Assembly (NCBI RefSeq): GCF_019774615.1
Contig: NZ_CP081497.1
Coordinates: 2,666,001-2,730,000 of the forward strand
From: Streptomyces sp. BHT-5-2
GTDB lineage: Bacteria > Actinomycetota > Actinomycetes > Streptomycetales > Streptomycetaceae
Direction of reading: 5' to 3'
Length of the DNA stretch: 64,000 bases
Shown in pieces: positions 30,432-38,798 of this stretch. The translations under genes and the position numbers were made by a program. A model generated the notes under the pieces. The model was not told where the DNA came from, ran no database searches, and saw only the letters and a program-made list of their open reading frames with translations. Each line of letters opens with the position of its first letter. Position 1 is the stretch's first letter.

Positions 30432-31862
30432 ATGCAGCTCGTGGTCAGGCCGTTCGTCCGGGTCTGTCTGGCTCTGGTCTGTGCCGTGGCCGCCGGGCTG
30501 CTCGCCGCGCCACGGGCGCGTGCGGAGGCGCCGGGCGAGGGCGATGGTGGCGGTGGACTGGTCCGGGAGGAGGTCTCGTTCCGTGGCGGTGGGGGGCTCG
30601 TCCTGCACGGGACGGTACTGGCCGCCCCGGGGGCGCGGGGAAACCGTCCGGGCATCGTGCTCGTCGGGGGCTCGGGGCCCGGCCCCAGGCAGGAGTACCG
30701 GCAGGAGGCGGAGGCGTTCGCACGGGCGGGGATCACCACGCTCGTCTACGACAAGCGGACGGCCGGGTACTCCGTCACCCACCGCGACTTCGGAGTGCTG
30801 GCCGAGGACGCGCTCGGCGGAGTGGGGCTGTTGCGGCAGTGGAAGGGCGTCGATCCGCATCAGGTCGGGCTGTGGGGGTTCAGCGAGGGTGCCTGGGCGG
30901 CGCCGCTGGCCGCGTCGCGGTCGTCCGACGTGGCATTCGTGATCACGATCGGCGGGTCGGGGTACGACGCGTTGCGTACCCAGACATGGAACCTCACCAC
31001 GCATCTGCTGCATCGGGGCGCCGGAGCGTCGTTCACCGGAGTGGTCGCCGGACCGGCGGCCCAACTCCTCGAAGCCACCGGCAAGTTCCCGGGCGCGGAC
31101 TACGACGCGGCGCAGGTGCTGAGGCGGCTGCACCGGACACCGGTGCTGGCCCTGTGGGGCGCGCGCGACGTGCAGGTGCCGCCCGCGGAGAGCGCTCGGG
31201 TCTTCCAACAGGCGCTCGGCCGGGCCGGCAACCCGCACGCTGTCATCCGATTCGTCCCCGGCGGGGCGCACAACGGGCATCGGACCTCGGACGGCTTCGA
31301 CCGCCTGGGCGGCCCGCTCTTTCACGGCAAGCCGTTGGGGGAACTGGCCCCCGGCTATGGGGAAACCATGACCTCGTGGGTACGGGCGGTGGCCGCCGGG
31401 CATCCACCCGTGAGTGCCGTGGCCCCCGCGCCGCCCCAGATGGCGTCCAGTACGCCCGTGCCTGGGGATGCCTGGTACGCGTGGCTGGTTCCGCTGCTGC
31501 TCCTGGTCGGCTTCGCCGGCTACCCCGTGGGTGCCGTGCTGCGGCGGGGGCCCGTGGTGCGCCCCGTTCGTTGGCTGGCGGGGCTGGGGTTGGTCGCGGT
31601 GGTGGGAGCGGTGGTCTGTCCGTTCGCGGTCTACGTGGTGGGGGACGGGGCTGCGGTGCCCGGGGTGTGGGGGCGGCCGGTGGTGTGGTTGGCGGTGCAG
31701 TTGGTCGGTGTGGCCGTGATCGTGGCGGGGGTTGCGGCGGTGGTTGCTGTCTGGCGGCGTCGGGAGTGGGGCGGAGGTGCCTGGCTGCGGCCGGCGCCGG
31801 TGTTGCTGGCGGGGGTGGGGTTTGTGCCGTGGGCAGTTTGGTGGGGGCTGTTTCGGGTTTAG
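30432..31862 (+). CDS. Exported alpha/beta hydrolase with C-terminal membrane domain
   Basis: The 476-residue protein has a signal peptide (residues 1-31, ending RARA), then an alpha/beta hydrolase domain with nucleophile Ser about 151 in LWGFSEGAWAAP, acid in LALWGARDVQVP and His in VPGGAHNGHR. After about residue 340 come four hydrophobic segments (AWLVPLLLLVGFAGYPVG and three more) that should anchor it in the membrane with the hydrolase outside. It probably acts on an ester or peptide-like substrate at the cell surface. It follows the ArsR-like gene by 40 bp. Confidence 0.85.
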   Translation: MQLVVRPFVRVCLALVCAVAAGLLAAPRARAEAPGEGDGGGGLVREEVSFRGGGGLVLHGTVLAAPGARGNRPGIVLVGGSGPGPRQEYRQEAEAFARAGITTLVYDKRTAGYSVTHRDFGVLAEDALGGVGLLRQWKGVDPHQVGLWGFSEGAWAAPLAASRSSDVAFVITIGGSGYDALRTQTWNLTTHLLHRGAGASFTGVVAGPAAQLLEATGKFPGADYDAAQVLRRLHRTPVLALWGARDVQVPPAESARVFQQALGRAGNPHAVIRFVPGGAHNGHRTSDGFDRLGGPLFHGKPLGELAPGYGETMTSWVRAVAAGHPPVSAVAPAPPQMASSTPVPGDAWYAWLVPLLLLVGFAGYPVGAVLRRGPVVRPVRWLAGLGLVAVVGAVVCPFAVYVVGDGAAVPGVWGRPVVWLAVQLVGVAVIVAGVAAVVAVWRRREWGGGAWLRPAPVLLAGVGFVPWAVWWGLFRV

Positions 31863-31898
31863 GTGGTGCTGGTGCGATGGGGTCGGGGGCTGCGATGG

Positions 31899-32078
31899 CT
31901 ACGGAGGGACGCCAGGCTTTCGGTGGTTGTTGATTGGCCGGAGTTGAGGGCTCGGCGCGGCCCTGGCGTGGGCGTCACCACTGTCGGTGCACGGTTGCCT
32001 GTCGGTGACCCGCAGGACCCTCTCGGCCATGGCCTCGAACTCGGCGCTGCGGATCCGCATGAGACGGTCGCCGGGCAT
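31899..32078 (-). CDS. Possible 59-residue reading frame or gene remnant
   Basis: An AGGAAGGA site lies 7-8 bp before an ATG at 32078. The first 28 residues (MPGDRLMRIRSAEFEAMAER and following) look like a genuine protein start; after that the sequence becomes Pro/Arg/Asn-rich and ends at TAG. It may be the 5' end of a truncated gene. The rest of 31863-32201 shows nothing else. Confidence 0.3.
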   Translation of the reverse strand: MPGDRLMRIRSAEFEAMAERVLRVTDRQPCTDSGDAHARAAPSPQLRPINNHRKPGVPP

Positions 32079-32201
32079 GCCACGATCCTTCCTGGTGTAC
32101 CGGTGACCGGACAGCCGGTGCCGAGCTGGTCACCCGGGCGATGATGCCGGCCAGCGTGTGCACCGCAACGTTCGTTCTGTTCGGGGACAGGGGAAAGTCG
32201 G

Positions 32202-33113
32202 GTGCGGGACACCCTGTCCATGGCCATGATGTCGATCATGACTGGATACGTTGACGTTCCTGCCCGGCTTGGTGAGAGTGCGCTGTCCGATGGGCGGTTG
32301 CTTGGCTGGGCCGAGTGGGGGCCGTTGGACGGGTTGCCGGTTCTATTGTGTCCGGGTGCGGCCACGAGCCGGTGGCTCGGGTTCGGCGCAGGCGTTGTCG
32401 AGTCGCTTGGAGTGCGTCTCGTCTCTGTGGATCGTCCGGGGCTCGGTGTCTCGACGCCCGCCCTCGGGCGGACTTTTTCCGACTTCGCCGGGGACATACG
32501 TCAGCTCTGTGCGCTGCGGGGGCTGGGGCGCCCGGTCGTGGTCGGGAACTCGCAAGGCGCGCCATTCGCTCTCGCCTGTGCCGCGGCGGGGGTCGCCTCG
32601 GCACTGGCTGTCGTGTCCGGTGCGGACGAGGTCGCCGCGCCGGAGTTCGCTTCTGTTCTCGATGCGGACCTGCGTGGTCTCGTCGAGCGGGTTGCACGCG
32701 ATCCGGCCGGCGCCGAGGAGTTCTTCGCCGGCTTCACCGCGGATGCGATGTGGCACATGGTCATGGCCGGCAGCCCAGCGTGCGACCTTGCCGTGTACCA
32801 GGATCCTGATTTCGCGGCTGGTTACCGCAGGGCCTTGAACGAGGCATTTGCTCAAGGCCCTGCTGGTTACGCCCGCGACACGGTCCTGGCGATGGGGCGG
32901 TGGCCGTTCGCCCTCGACGAGATCACCGTCCCGGTCGACATCTGGTACGGCGAGCGGGACACCAGCCACTCGCCCGACAACGGAGCGCTGCTCACGGCCC
33001 GTATGCCCGGTGCACATCACCATGTCGTGCCGGAGTTCGGCGGCGCCCTGCTGTGGACGCATGCCGAGCCGATCCTCACGTTGCTCCTTGAGAAGGCCGT
33101 CAACGACAGGTAG
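32202..33113 (+). CDS. Alpha/beta hydrolase
   Basis: The 303-residue cytoplasmic protein has oxyanion-hole region LLCPGAATSRW, VDRPGLGVS, the nucleophile elbow VVVGNSQGAP with Ser about 117, and late acidic and His residues in DIWYGERDTSHSPDNG and GALLWTHAEPIL. Family members are esterases, lactonases or haloperoxidase-like hydrolases; the substrate is unknown. GGGGAAAG lies before a GTG at 32202, while an ATG at 32238 is the next start and matches the usual N-terminus better, so the start is uncertain. Confidence 0.82.
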   Translation: MRDTLSMAMMSIMTGYVDVPARLGESALSDGRLLGWAEWGPLDGLPVLLCPGAATSRWLGFGAGVVESLGVRLVSVDRPGLGVSTPALGRTFSDFAGDIRQLCALRGLGRPVVVGNSQGAPFALACAAAGVASALAVVSGADEVAAPEFASVLDADLRGLVERVARDPAGAEEFFAGFTADAMWHMVMAGSPACDLAVYQDPDFAAGYRRALNEAFAQGPAGYARDTVLAMGRWPFALDEITVPVDIWYGERDTSHSPDNGALLTARMPGAHHHVVPEFGGALLWTHAEPILTLLLEKAVNDR

Positions 33114-33236
33114 ACGATCGGTTCACGGCCGTGCCGGGGCGGAAGGCGCGCGTGTCGGACAGCGATCTCCGTCAAGCCGTGCGGGTGGCTGAACGTGTCT
33201 GCGTCCGCGAGGTCGATGACGAGGAAGGCGGCTCCT

Positions 33237-34166
33237 TCAGCCGAGGTCGAGTACGGCCTTGCCGTGGAGGCGGCGTTCCAGGAGGGCGTCGATGGCGTGG
33301 GGGGCGTCGGTCCAGGGGCCGCGCCAGGAGACGTGCGGGGTGAGGGTGCCGGCGGCGACCTGTTCGGCGAGCCAGGTCAGGTCGCGGGCCAGTCCGGTGC
33401 AGGCGAGCAGGAAGAACGTGGTGAGGGTGCGGTCGTGCCGACCCTGGTCGCCGTAGAGGGCGCCGTAGGGGAAGGTTTCGGGTTCGTGTGCGGAGTGGCC
33501 GACCGCCACCAGCGTGCCGCCTTCGGTCAACTTGCCGTAGCCATCGACGAGTTGATGCCCTCCGATGAGGTCGATGACGCCGTCCACGGGGGTTGTGAGG
33601 TCGTGGGGGCCGGTCACCACCTCGTGTGCGCCCAGGCTGTGCAGGCTCTCGCCGTGCCGGTCCGGGGAGCCGGTGGCGGCGATGACGTGTGCGCCACCGT
33701 GCCGGGCCAGTTGGACCACGTAGCGGCCGGTGCCGCCGGTGGCACCGGTGACCAGGACGCGCCGCCCGAGGAGGGGGCCGAGGCGGTGCAGGGCGCGTAG
33801 CGCGGTGGCGCCGGCCACCGGGATCGTGGCGATCGCCCCGGGGTCGGCGCCGGGCGGCACCACACCTATCAAGTCGGTGTCCACGGCGCGGAGTTCGGCC
33901 CAGCCGCCGTCCGGGCCGAGGGTGACGACGGGGGTGCCGGCGGCCGGGCCGGAGCCGTCGGCGGCCGCCCGCTCGACGACGCCGGCGGCGTCCCAGCCCG
34001 GGACCGCGCCGTCGGCGCCCTGCTGGAGGCCGATGCGTACCTCGCCGTAGTTGAGGGAGGTTGCCGCCACCCGCACCAGGGCCTGGTGCGGGGCCGGTTC
34101 GGGATCCGGGGCCTGGGCGAGGCGGAGGCCGGCGGGGGAGGAGTGGTCGACGAGCAGAGCACGCAT
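33237..34166 (-). CDS. NAD(P)H:quinone oxidoreductase / zinc-independent MDR family protein
   Basis: The 309-residue protein begins MRALLVDHSSPAGLRLAQAP and has SLNYGEVRIG, GWDAAGVVE and the Rossmann signature GRRVLVTGATGGTGRYVVQLA of medium-chain reductases related to quinone oxidoreductases. The zinc-binding Cys cluster of alcohol dehydrogenases is absent. It probably reduces a quinone or enone with NADPH. The gene is divergent from the TetR gene, with a perfect palindromic operator between them, so it is the probable regulated target. Confidence 0.87.
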   Translation of the reverse strand: MRALLVDHSSPAGLRLAQAPDPEPAPHQALVRVAATSLNYGEVRIGLQQGADGAVPGWDAAGVVERAAADGSGPAAGTPVVTLGPDGGWAELRAVDTDLIGVVPPGADPGAIATIPVAGATALRALHRLGPLLGRRVLVTGATGGTGRYVVQLARHGGAHVIAATGSPDRHGESLHSLGAHEVVTGPHDLTTPVDGVIDLIGGHQLVDGYGKLTEGGTLVAVGHSAHEPETFPYGALYGDQGRHDRTLTTFFLLACTGLARDLTWLAEQVAAGTLTPHVSWRGPWTDAPHAIDALLERRLHGKAVLDLG

Positions 34167-34228
34167 GGCGCTGTGCACCCCTTCTTCGGGAGGCGGCGGG
34201 AGGGAGGAATGGTCGTGCTGGGACAGTT

Positions 34229-34245
34229 ATGCCACTGAGTGGCAT
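34229..34245. promoter_or_regulatory. Palindromic TetR operator between divergent genes
   Basis: ATGCCACTGAGTGGCAT is a perfect 8-bp inverted repeat with one central base, 63 bp from the quinone oxidoreductase start and 43 bp from the TetR start. TetR proteins bind sites of this size and symmetry. It overlaps the region where the divergent promoters must lie. Confidence 0.7.
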
Positions 34246-34274
34246 GTGCGTGCAAGTGGCGTTTACCCCTCGGG

Positions 34275-34280
34275 TACGCT
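34275..34280 (+). promoter_or_regulatory. Probable -10 box of leaderless TetR transcript
   Basis: TACGCT ends 8 bases before the ATG at 34288 and no Shine-Dalgarno is present. TGCAAG about 18 bp upstream may be the -35. Confidence 0.45.
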
Positions 34281-34287
34281 GTGCGGC

Positions 34288-34989
34288 ATGGAGAGTCCAC
34301 GTCCTTCATCCAACACCGGAGAGCGACTTCCGCTGCGGGAGCGCAAGAAACTGCGGACGCGCGAAGCGCTGGTCGACACCGCCCTGCGCCTGTTCAGCGA
34401 GCGCGGATTCCAGAGCGTGACCCTCGACGAGCTCTGCGATGCGGTGGACACCTCCAAGCGCACCTTCTTCAGGCACTTCACCAGCAAGGAAGACGTGGCG
34501 ATGGCGCCGCTGCACGATCTGTGGCGCGCTTTTCTCGTGGATCTGGAGCATCGCCACGAGCCGGCCGACGGTCCCCTCCTGGTGATGCTCCAGGAGGCCG
34601 TACTCGCCTCGCTGGACGGGATGACTGCCGCGGACTGGTCCGAACGGGTGTGGCTCAACCGGCAGTTGGCCGCCCGGACGCCGTCCATGGAGGCGCACGG
34701 GCTGCGCTTCTGCCAGGACACCAGTCGTGCGGCGGTCGATGTGCTACAGCGCCGGTTCGGTCTCGCCGGTGGGGAGGATCTGCGGCCGCGGCTGGTGATG
34801 GAGGTGCTCGTTGCCGCCTGGCACTGTGCGTTGGATGTCTGGGCGGCACAGCCGGATGCGCCTACGCGCGAAGCGCTGGCGGGTTGCTTCCGCGATGCCT
34901 GTGCGGCGCTTCCCGAGTGTCTGACGATGAGGGCGGATGTGGGTGCGGGTGCAGGGGCTGAGGCAGGGGGCGCTGCGCCGCAGGCATGA
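34288..34989 (+). CDS. TetR-family transcriptional regulator
   Basis: The 233-residue protein has an N-terminal TetR helix-turn-helix (LRTREALVDTALRLFSERGF, then TLDELCDAVDTSKRTFFRHF) and a C-terminal ligand-binding helical domain with LLVMLQEAVLASLDG and RPRLVMEVLVAAWHCALDVW. It should repress the divergent quinone oxidoreductase gene and itself through the palindrome at 34229-34245. Its 3' end lies 17 bp before the LysR start at 35007. Confidence 0.92.
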   Translation: MESPRPSSNTGERLPLRERKKLRTREALVDTALRLFSERGFQSVTLDELCDAVDTSKRTFFRHFTSKEDVAMAPLHDLWRAFLVDLEHRHEPADGPLLVMLQEAVLASLDGMTAADWSERVWLNRQLAARTPSMEAHGLRFCQDTSRAAVDVLQRRFGLAGGEDLRPRLVMEVLVAAWHCALDVWAAQPDAPTREALAGCFRDACAALPECLTMRADVGAGAGAEAGGAAPQA

Positions 34990-35006
34990 GTAGGGGGAGC
35001 TGGGCG

Positions 35007-35906
35007 ATGGATCTGTTGCAGTTGCGGTATTTCCGGGTTGTGGCCCGTTACGAGCATGTCAGCCGGGCCGCCGAGGAGTTGCGGGTCGCCCAGCCGTCGC
35101 TCAGTCGCGCCATCGCCAGGCTCGAAGCGGAGCTGGGTGCACCGCTCTTCGACCGGCAGGGGCGGCGGATCCGGCTCAATCAGTACGGTGTGACGTTCCT
35201 GCGCCATGTCGAGCGGGCGCTGAGCGAACTCGACGACGGGCGGCGCGCGGTGCAGGACGCCCGCGACCAGGTCCTCGGCCGGGTCTCGGCCGCCGCCGAG
35301 ACGCTGCTGACGCTCACCGGGCTGCTGGCCGGCTTCCGCACCGCCCATCCTCGGGCCGACGTCCGGCTCTTCCAGTCGACCGCGGAGGGGATGGAGCGCC
35401 AACTGCGCGGCCGGGAGGTCGACTTCTGTTTCGCCTCGCAGGCACTGACCGGGCCGAACCTGCGCACCGTCGAGTTGGCGCGCGAGGAGGTGCTCCTGGC
35501 CGTACCGCTCGGGCACCGGCTCGTCGGGCGGAAGAGTGTGACGATTGCCGAGCTGGCCGATGAGCCCTTCGTCACCACTCGTACGGGGACGTGGCCGCGC
35601 GCCCTGCTGGACCGGCTCTTCGCGGCGGAGGGGCTGACCCCGGTCCTTTCCTGCGAGGGCGACGAGCCGGGCGCCACTGGGGACTTGATCGGTGCCGGTC
35701 TGGGCATCGGCCTGGTGCCGGCCATGTCACGCCTGGCCGGTCGGAGTCCGCTGGGTGCCTGGCTGCGAATCGACGCCCCTGGTTGCCATCGCGTGCTGAC
35801 CCTGGTGTGGTCCGAGGACGCCTATCTGTCGGCGGCCGCCCTGGCCTTCCGGGAGTTCGTGACCAGCCGTCCGTTCCTGCCGAGTTGGCCACCTGCGGTG
35901 GGGTGA
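35007..35906 (+). CDS. LysR-family transcriptional regulator
   Basis: The 299-residue protein begins MDLLQLRYFRVVARYEHVSR and has the LysR helix-turn-helix AAEELRVAQPSLSRAIARLE, followed by an effector domain with FQSTAEGMERQLRGREVDF. The ATG at 35007 with GGGGGAG is preferred over an upstream in-frame ATG at 34986. The downstream gene is an argJ-like gene in the same direction. The sequence does not identify the effector. Confidence 0.9.
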   Translation: MDLLQLRYFRVVARYEHVSRAAEELRVAQPSLSRAIARLEAELGAPLFDRQGRRIRLNQYGVTFLRHVERALSELDDGRRAVQDARDQVLGRVSAAAETLLTLTGLLAGFRTAHPRADVRLFQSTAEGMERQLRGREVDFCFASQALTGPNLRTVELAREEVLLAVPLGHRLVGRKSVTIAELADEPFVTTRTGTWPRALLDRLFAAEGLTPVLSCEGDEPGATGDLIGAGLGIGLVPAMSRLAGRSPLGAWLRIDAPGCHRVLTLVWSEDAYLSAAALAFREFVTSRPFLPSWPPAVG

Positions 35907-35950
35907 GAACGGGAAAGTGGTCGACGGCTCGACCTCCATGGATGTAAAAG

Positions 35951-35968
35951 TATTCGGCATGACGAATA
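35951..35968 (+). promoter_or_regulatory. Inverted repeat spanning the argJ-like start codon
   Basis: TATTCG (35951-35956) and CGAATA (35963-35968) form a perfect dyad around the ATG at 35959. The neighbourhood (GTAAAAGTATTC) is A+T-rich against the background. It may be an operator covering a leaderless start, or it may regulate translation. Confidence 0.4.
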
Positions 35969-37164
35969 ATCATCCCGCCGGTGTTGGCGCAGGAGAGATT
36001 GAGGGGCTTGTGTGGCCCAAGGGGTTTCGGGCGTATACGGGGCATGGTGGGCTGCGGGAGCGGGGTGACGACATCTCGATCGTGGCCTCGGAGCTGCCGA
36101 CCGTGAGCGCCGCGATGTTCACCCGGAGCCTCTTCGCCGGGCCCGCGGTGGTCCTCAGCCGGGCGCACGCCGCCGAGCGGCGGCTGCGCGCCGTGGTCAC
36201 CCTCGCCCAGAACGCCAATGTCGCGACCGGTCGGCAGGGTGCGGAGAACGCCGCCGAGGTGGTGGGGAGGGTCGCCGGGCTGCTGGGCATCCCGGACGAC
36301 GAGGTGCTCATCGGGTCCACCGGCGTGATCGGGCGGCCGTTGCCCATGGACGCCATCCGGGAGCACTTCGAGGGGGCCGCGCGGCGGGGCGCCGGCGGGT
36401 TCGGCGCGGCGCCGCTGGACGTGGCACGGGCCATGATGACCACCGACACCCGCCCGAAGACCGCGGTGCGCACGGTCGGTGACGCCCGGATCGTCGGTGT
36501 TGCCAAGGGCGTTGGCATGTTGGAGCCCAACATGGCCACGATGCTGGCCTATGTCGTCACCGACGCCGGGATCGGGGCGGCGGAGCTGGACAGCGCGGTG
36601 CGGGCGGCCGTGGACCGGACGTTCAACTGTCTGAGCGTCGACACCGACACCTCCACCTCCGACACCGTGGCGGTATTCGCCAACGGTGCCGCCGGCCCGG
36701 TCGATCCGGTGGCGTTCGCCGAGGCTCTCGCCGATCTGTGCCTGGACCTCACCCGGCAGCTCGCGAGTGACGGCGAGGGGGCCACCAAGCTGTTGCGGGT
36801 CACCGTCTCCCGGGCGCGCGACGCGGCGCAGGCCAGGCGGATCGCCAAGAGCGTCGTCAACTCCCCGCTGGTCAAGGCGGCCGTGCACGGCGCCGATCCC
36901 AACTGGGGGCGGGTCCTGATGGCCATCGGCAAGAACACCGAGGACCGCGACATCGTGCCGGCCGAGGTCACGGTGTCGTTCGGTGACATCGAGGTCTACC
37001 CGGCCGAGCCGACCGCGGCTGTGCTCGACGCGCTCACCGACACCATGCGGCGTGACGAGGTCGAGATCGTCATCACGCTTGGTCTGGGGGGCGGTGAGGC
37101 GACCGTGTTCGGCTGTGATCTGTCCGCCGGGTACGTCCGGATCAATGCGGACTACACCTCGTGA
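35959..37164 (+). CDS. argJ: Bifunctional/OAT2-like ornithine acetyltransferase
   Basis: The 401-residue enzyme transfers the acetyl group from N-acetylornithine to glutamate, recycling acetyl groups in arginine synthesis. The self-cleavage site is in KGVGMLEPNMATMLAY, with Thr about residue 193 becoming the N-terminal nucleophile of the beta chain. The block SVDTDTSTSDT and the C-terminal GCDLSAGYVRINADYTS match the ArgJ/OAT2 family. Details (KGVGMLEP, SVDTDTSTSDT) are closest to OAT2, the clavulanic-acid-cluster homologue. No argB, argC or argD lies nearby. The ATG at 35959 is preferred over upstream GTG/ATG codons. Confidence 0.9.
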   Translation: MTNNHPAGVGAGEIEGLVWPKGFRAYTGHGGLRERGDDISIVASELPTVSAAMFTRSLFAGPAVVLSRAHAAERRLRAVVTLAQNANVATGRQGAENAAEVVGRVAGLLGIPDDEVLIGSTGVIGRPLPMDAIREHFEGAARRGAGGFGAAPLDVARAMMTTDTRPKTAVRTVGDARIVGVAKGVGMLEPNMATMLAYVVTDAGIGAAELDSAVRAAVDRTFNCLSVDTDTSTSDTVAVFANGAAGPVDPVAFAEALADLCLDLTRQLASDGEGATKLLRVTVSRARDAAQARRIAKSVVNSPLVKAAVHGADPNWGRVLMAIGKNTEDRDIVPAEVTVSFGDIEVYPAEPTAAVLDALTDTMRRDEVEIVITLGLGGGEATVFGCDLSAGYVRINADYTS

Positions 37165-37174
37165 CCTGGGTGGG

Positions 37175-38095
37175 TCAGGCGTCGAGTGGGTGCCAGGCCG
37201 GGCCGTCGGGGCCCGGGCGGACCTCGCCGAACACCACGTCGGCGAAGTGGATGCCGAAGCCGATGGTGTGCGGCTCCTGGAGTTCGGCGACCAGTCGACG
37301 GCGGATGTCGGCGGCCTCGTCGGGGGCGTGGTCGGGCGCGGCGGACCACTCCGGGTGGCCGATCTGGATCGGCGAGTGGAGGGCGTCACCGAAGGCGATC
37401 AGCCGCCGGCCGCCCGAGGTGATGTCGTAGACGGCGTGCCCGGGGGTGTGGCCTGGTAGGAGGCGCACCCGCACGCCGGGGAAGATCTCCTCGCCGTTTG
37501 CGATGGTCCGGACGTACGGGGCCAGGGCGGCCAGCACCTCCGGGCCGGTGCCGTGGGCTTCGAGGAGATCGCGGTGGGTCCACTCCGGTTCGGCGACCAG
37601 GTAGGGGGCGTGTGCGAAGGCGGGGCGGTCGCTGCCCGGGGCGGGCTGCCAGGCCCAGCCGAGGTGGTCGACGTGGAGATGGGTGAACGCCACCGCCTCG
37701 ATGTCGGCCGGGGTGCGGCCGAGGGCGGCGAGGCTGTCCAGCAGGGCGCCGCCGTGCACGGTGCCGCGGGGTTCGCCGGGGGCGGCCGGCAGCGGGTGTG
37801 GGCCGATGCCGGTGTCGATCAGCAGGGCCCGCTCGCCCCGCTCCACCAGGAGGCCGCCGACGCCCACCGCCAGATTCCCGGTGGCGTCCAGGTATGCGGG
37901 ATGCGCGGCCCATGTCTCGTCGGTGGTGGCGGGCAGCCAGCCGGTGGGGGACAGCGGAACGCCGCCGTCGGGGACGTACGACACGGTGAGGTCGCCGAGT
38001 CGGAGCGAGCGGAGGGTGGCGGGGCGGGTCAGGCGTGCGTCGGTGCCGGGCGCGGCGGTGCTGGATACGGGGGTGCTGGATACGGCGGTGCTCAT
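37175..38095 (-). CDS. Metallo-beta-lactamase-fold hydrolase
   Basis: The 306-residue protein has the metal-binding motif in FTHLHVDHLGWAW (HxHxDH), a His in LLPGHTPGHAVYD and an Asp in IAFGDALHSP, which hold two metal ions. Members include lactonases and glyoxalase-like hydrolases, and the pattern resembles AHL-lactonase-type MBL proteins, but the substrate is not readable. It is divergent from the MarR gene at 38215, with a 19-bp palindrome between them that is probably the MarR operator. Confidence 0.88.
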   Translation of the reverse strand: MSTAVSSTPVSSTAAPGTDARLTRPATLRSLRLGDLTVSYVPDGGVPLSPTGWLPATTDETWAAHPAYLDATGNLAVGVGGLLVERGERALLIDTGIGPHPLPAAPGEPRGTVHGGALLDSLAALGRTPADIEAVAFTHLHVDHLGWAWQPAPGSDRPAFAHAPYLVAEPEWTHRDLLEAHGTGPEVLAALAPYVRTIANGEEIFPGVRVRLLPGHTPGHAVYDITSGGRRLIAFGDALHSPIQIGHPEWSAAPDHAPDEAADIRRRLVAELQEPHTIGFGIHFADVVFGEVRPGPDGPAWHPLDA

Positions 38096-38156
38096 GGTTG
38101 CTCTTCCTCCGAAAGGCGTGATGGGAAGGGGGTGTTGGCCGCAACCATAAGCATCA

Positions 38157-38175
38157 AGCTTGAATCATTCAAGCT
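38157..38175. promoter_or_regulatory. Palindromic MarR operator
   Basis: AGCTTGAATCATTCAAGCT is a perfect 9-bp inverted repeat around a central C, 62 bp from the MBL start and 40 bp from the MarR start. Size and location suit a MarR site controlling both divergent genes. Confidence 0.75.
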
Positions 38176-38202
38176 CGGAATGTTTAGGCTATGTGTACTT
38201 GC

Positions 38203-38208
38203 TACGAT
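38203..38208 (+). promoter_or_regulatory. Probable -10 box of leaderless MarR transcript
   Basis: TACGAT ends 7 bases before the ATG at 38215, with no Shine-Dalgarno upstream of that ATG. Confidence 0.5.
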
Positions 38209-38214
38209 GGGTTC

Positions 38215-38670
38215 ATGACGACCGACCCGGAGGCGCAGGCTCGCGCGGAACGCCAGGTGTGCGGGCTGGTGAACGGACTCGCCGCGCAGATCTCCGACCA
38301 CATCCGTCGGCGCGCGGTCACGCTGGGCCTCACCGCACCCCAGGCCACCGCCCTGCGCGAACTGAGCGCACCGATGACGATGCGCGAGCTCGCCGAGCGG
38401 ATGAGCTGCGAGCCCTCCAACGCGACCTTCGTCGTCGACAAGCTCGAAAAGCAGCAGCTGATCGAGCGTCGGCCGCACCCCGGCGATCGCCGCGCCAAGC
38501 AGCTCGTCCTCACCCCGCAGGGCGTCGAGCTGCGGGAGCGACTGCTCGTGCTCCTCGGTGAGGGCTCCCCGCTCGCCGGGCTGAACCGCGAGGAACAGGC
38601 GCAGCTGCAACGGCTGTTGGAGCGCGCCGTGACGCGCCCGGCGGGGACGGAGCGGTCGACGGGCGGGTGA
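38215..38670 (+). CDS. MarR-family transcriptional regulator
   Basis: The 151-residue protein has the winged helix-turn-helix of MarR regulators: LTAPQATALREL, PMTMRELAERMSCEPSNATF and the wing with RRPHPGDRRAKQLVLTPQG. It should respond to a phenolic or oxidant ligand. It is divergent from the MBL hydrolase gene and probably represses it, as judged from the perfect palindrome between them. The ATG at 38215 is chosen because TACGAT lies 7 bp upstream. Confidence 0.9.
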   Translation: MTTDPEAQARAERQVCGLVNGLAAQISDHIRRRAVTLGLTAPQATALRELSAPMTMRELAERMSCEPSNATFVVDKLEKQQLIERRPHPGDRRAKQLVLTPQGVELRERLLVLLGEGSPLAGLNREEQAQLQRLLERAVTRPAGTERSTGG

Positions 38671-38798
38671 CCGCGGCTGCGGCCGCGGGTGGCGTGGGCC
38701 GGAGCCGGAACTTCCGGTCGGGACTCCCGGCCGTTGGTGGCCTGGAGCCCCTTCCTGTCCTCGTCGGATCGCCTGTCCGCAGATCGATCGTCCGCTGC

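Noticed and set aside
31859..32497. 212-residue frame opposite the hydrolase start
   Set aside because: Pro/Ser/Arg-rich product, no start signal and overlaps the hydrolase coding region; a shadow frame.
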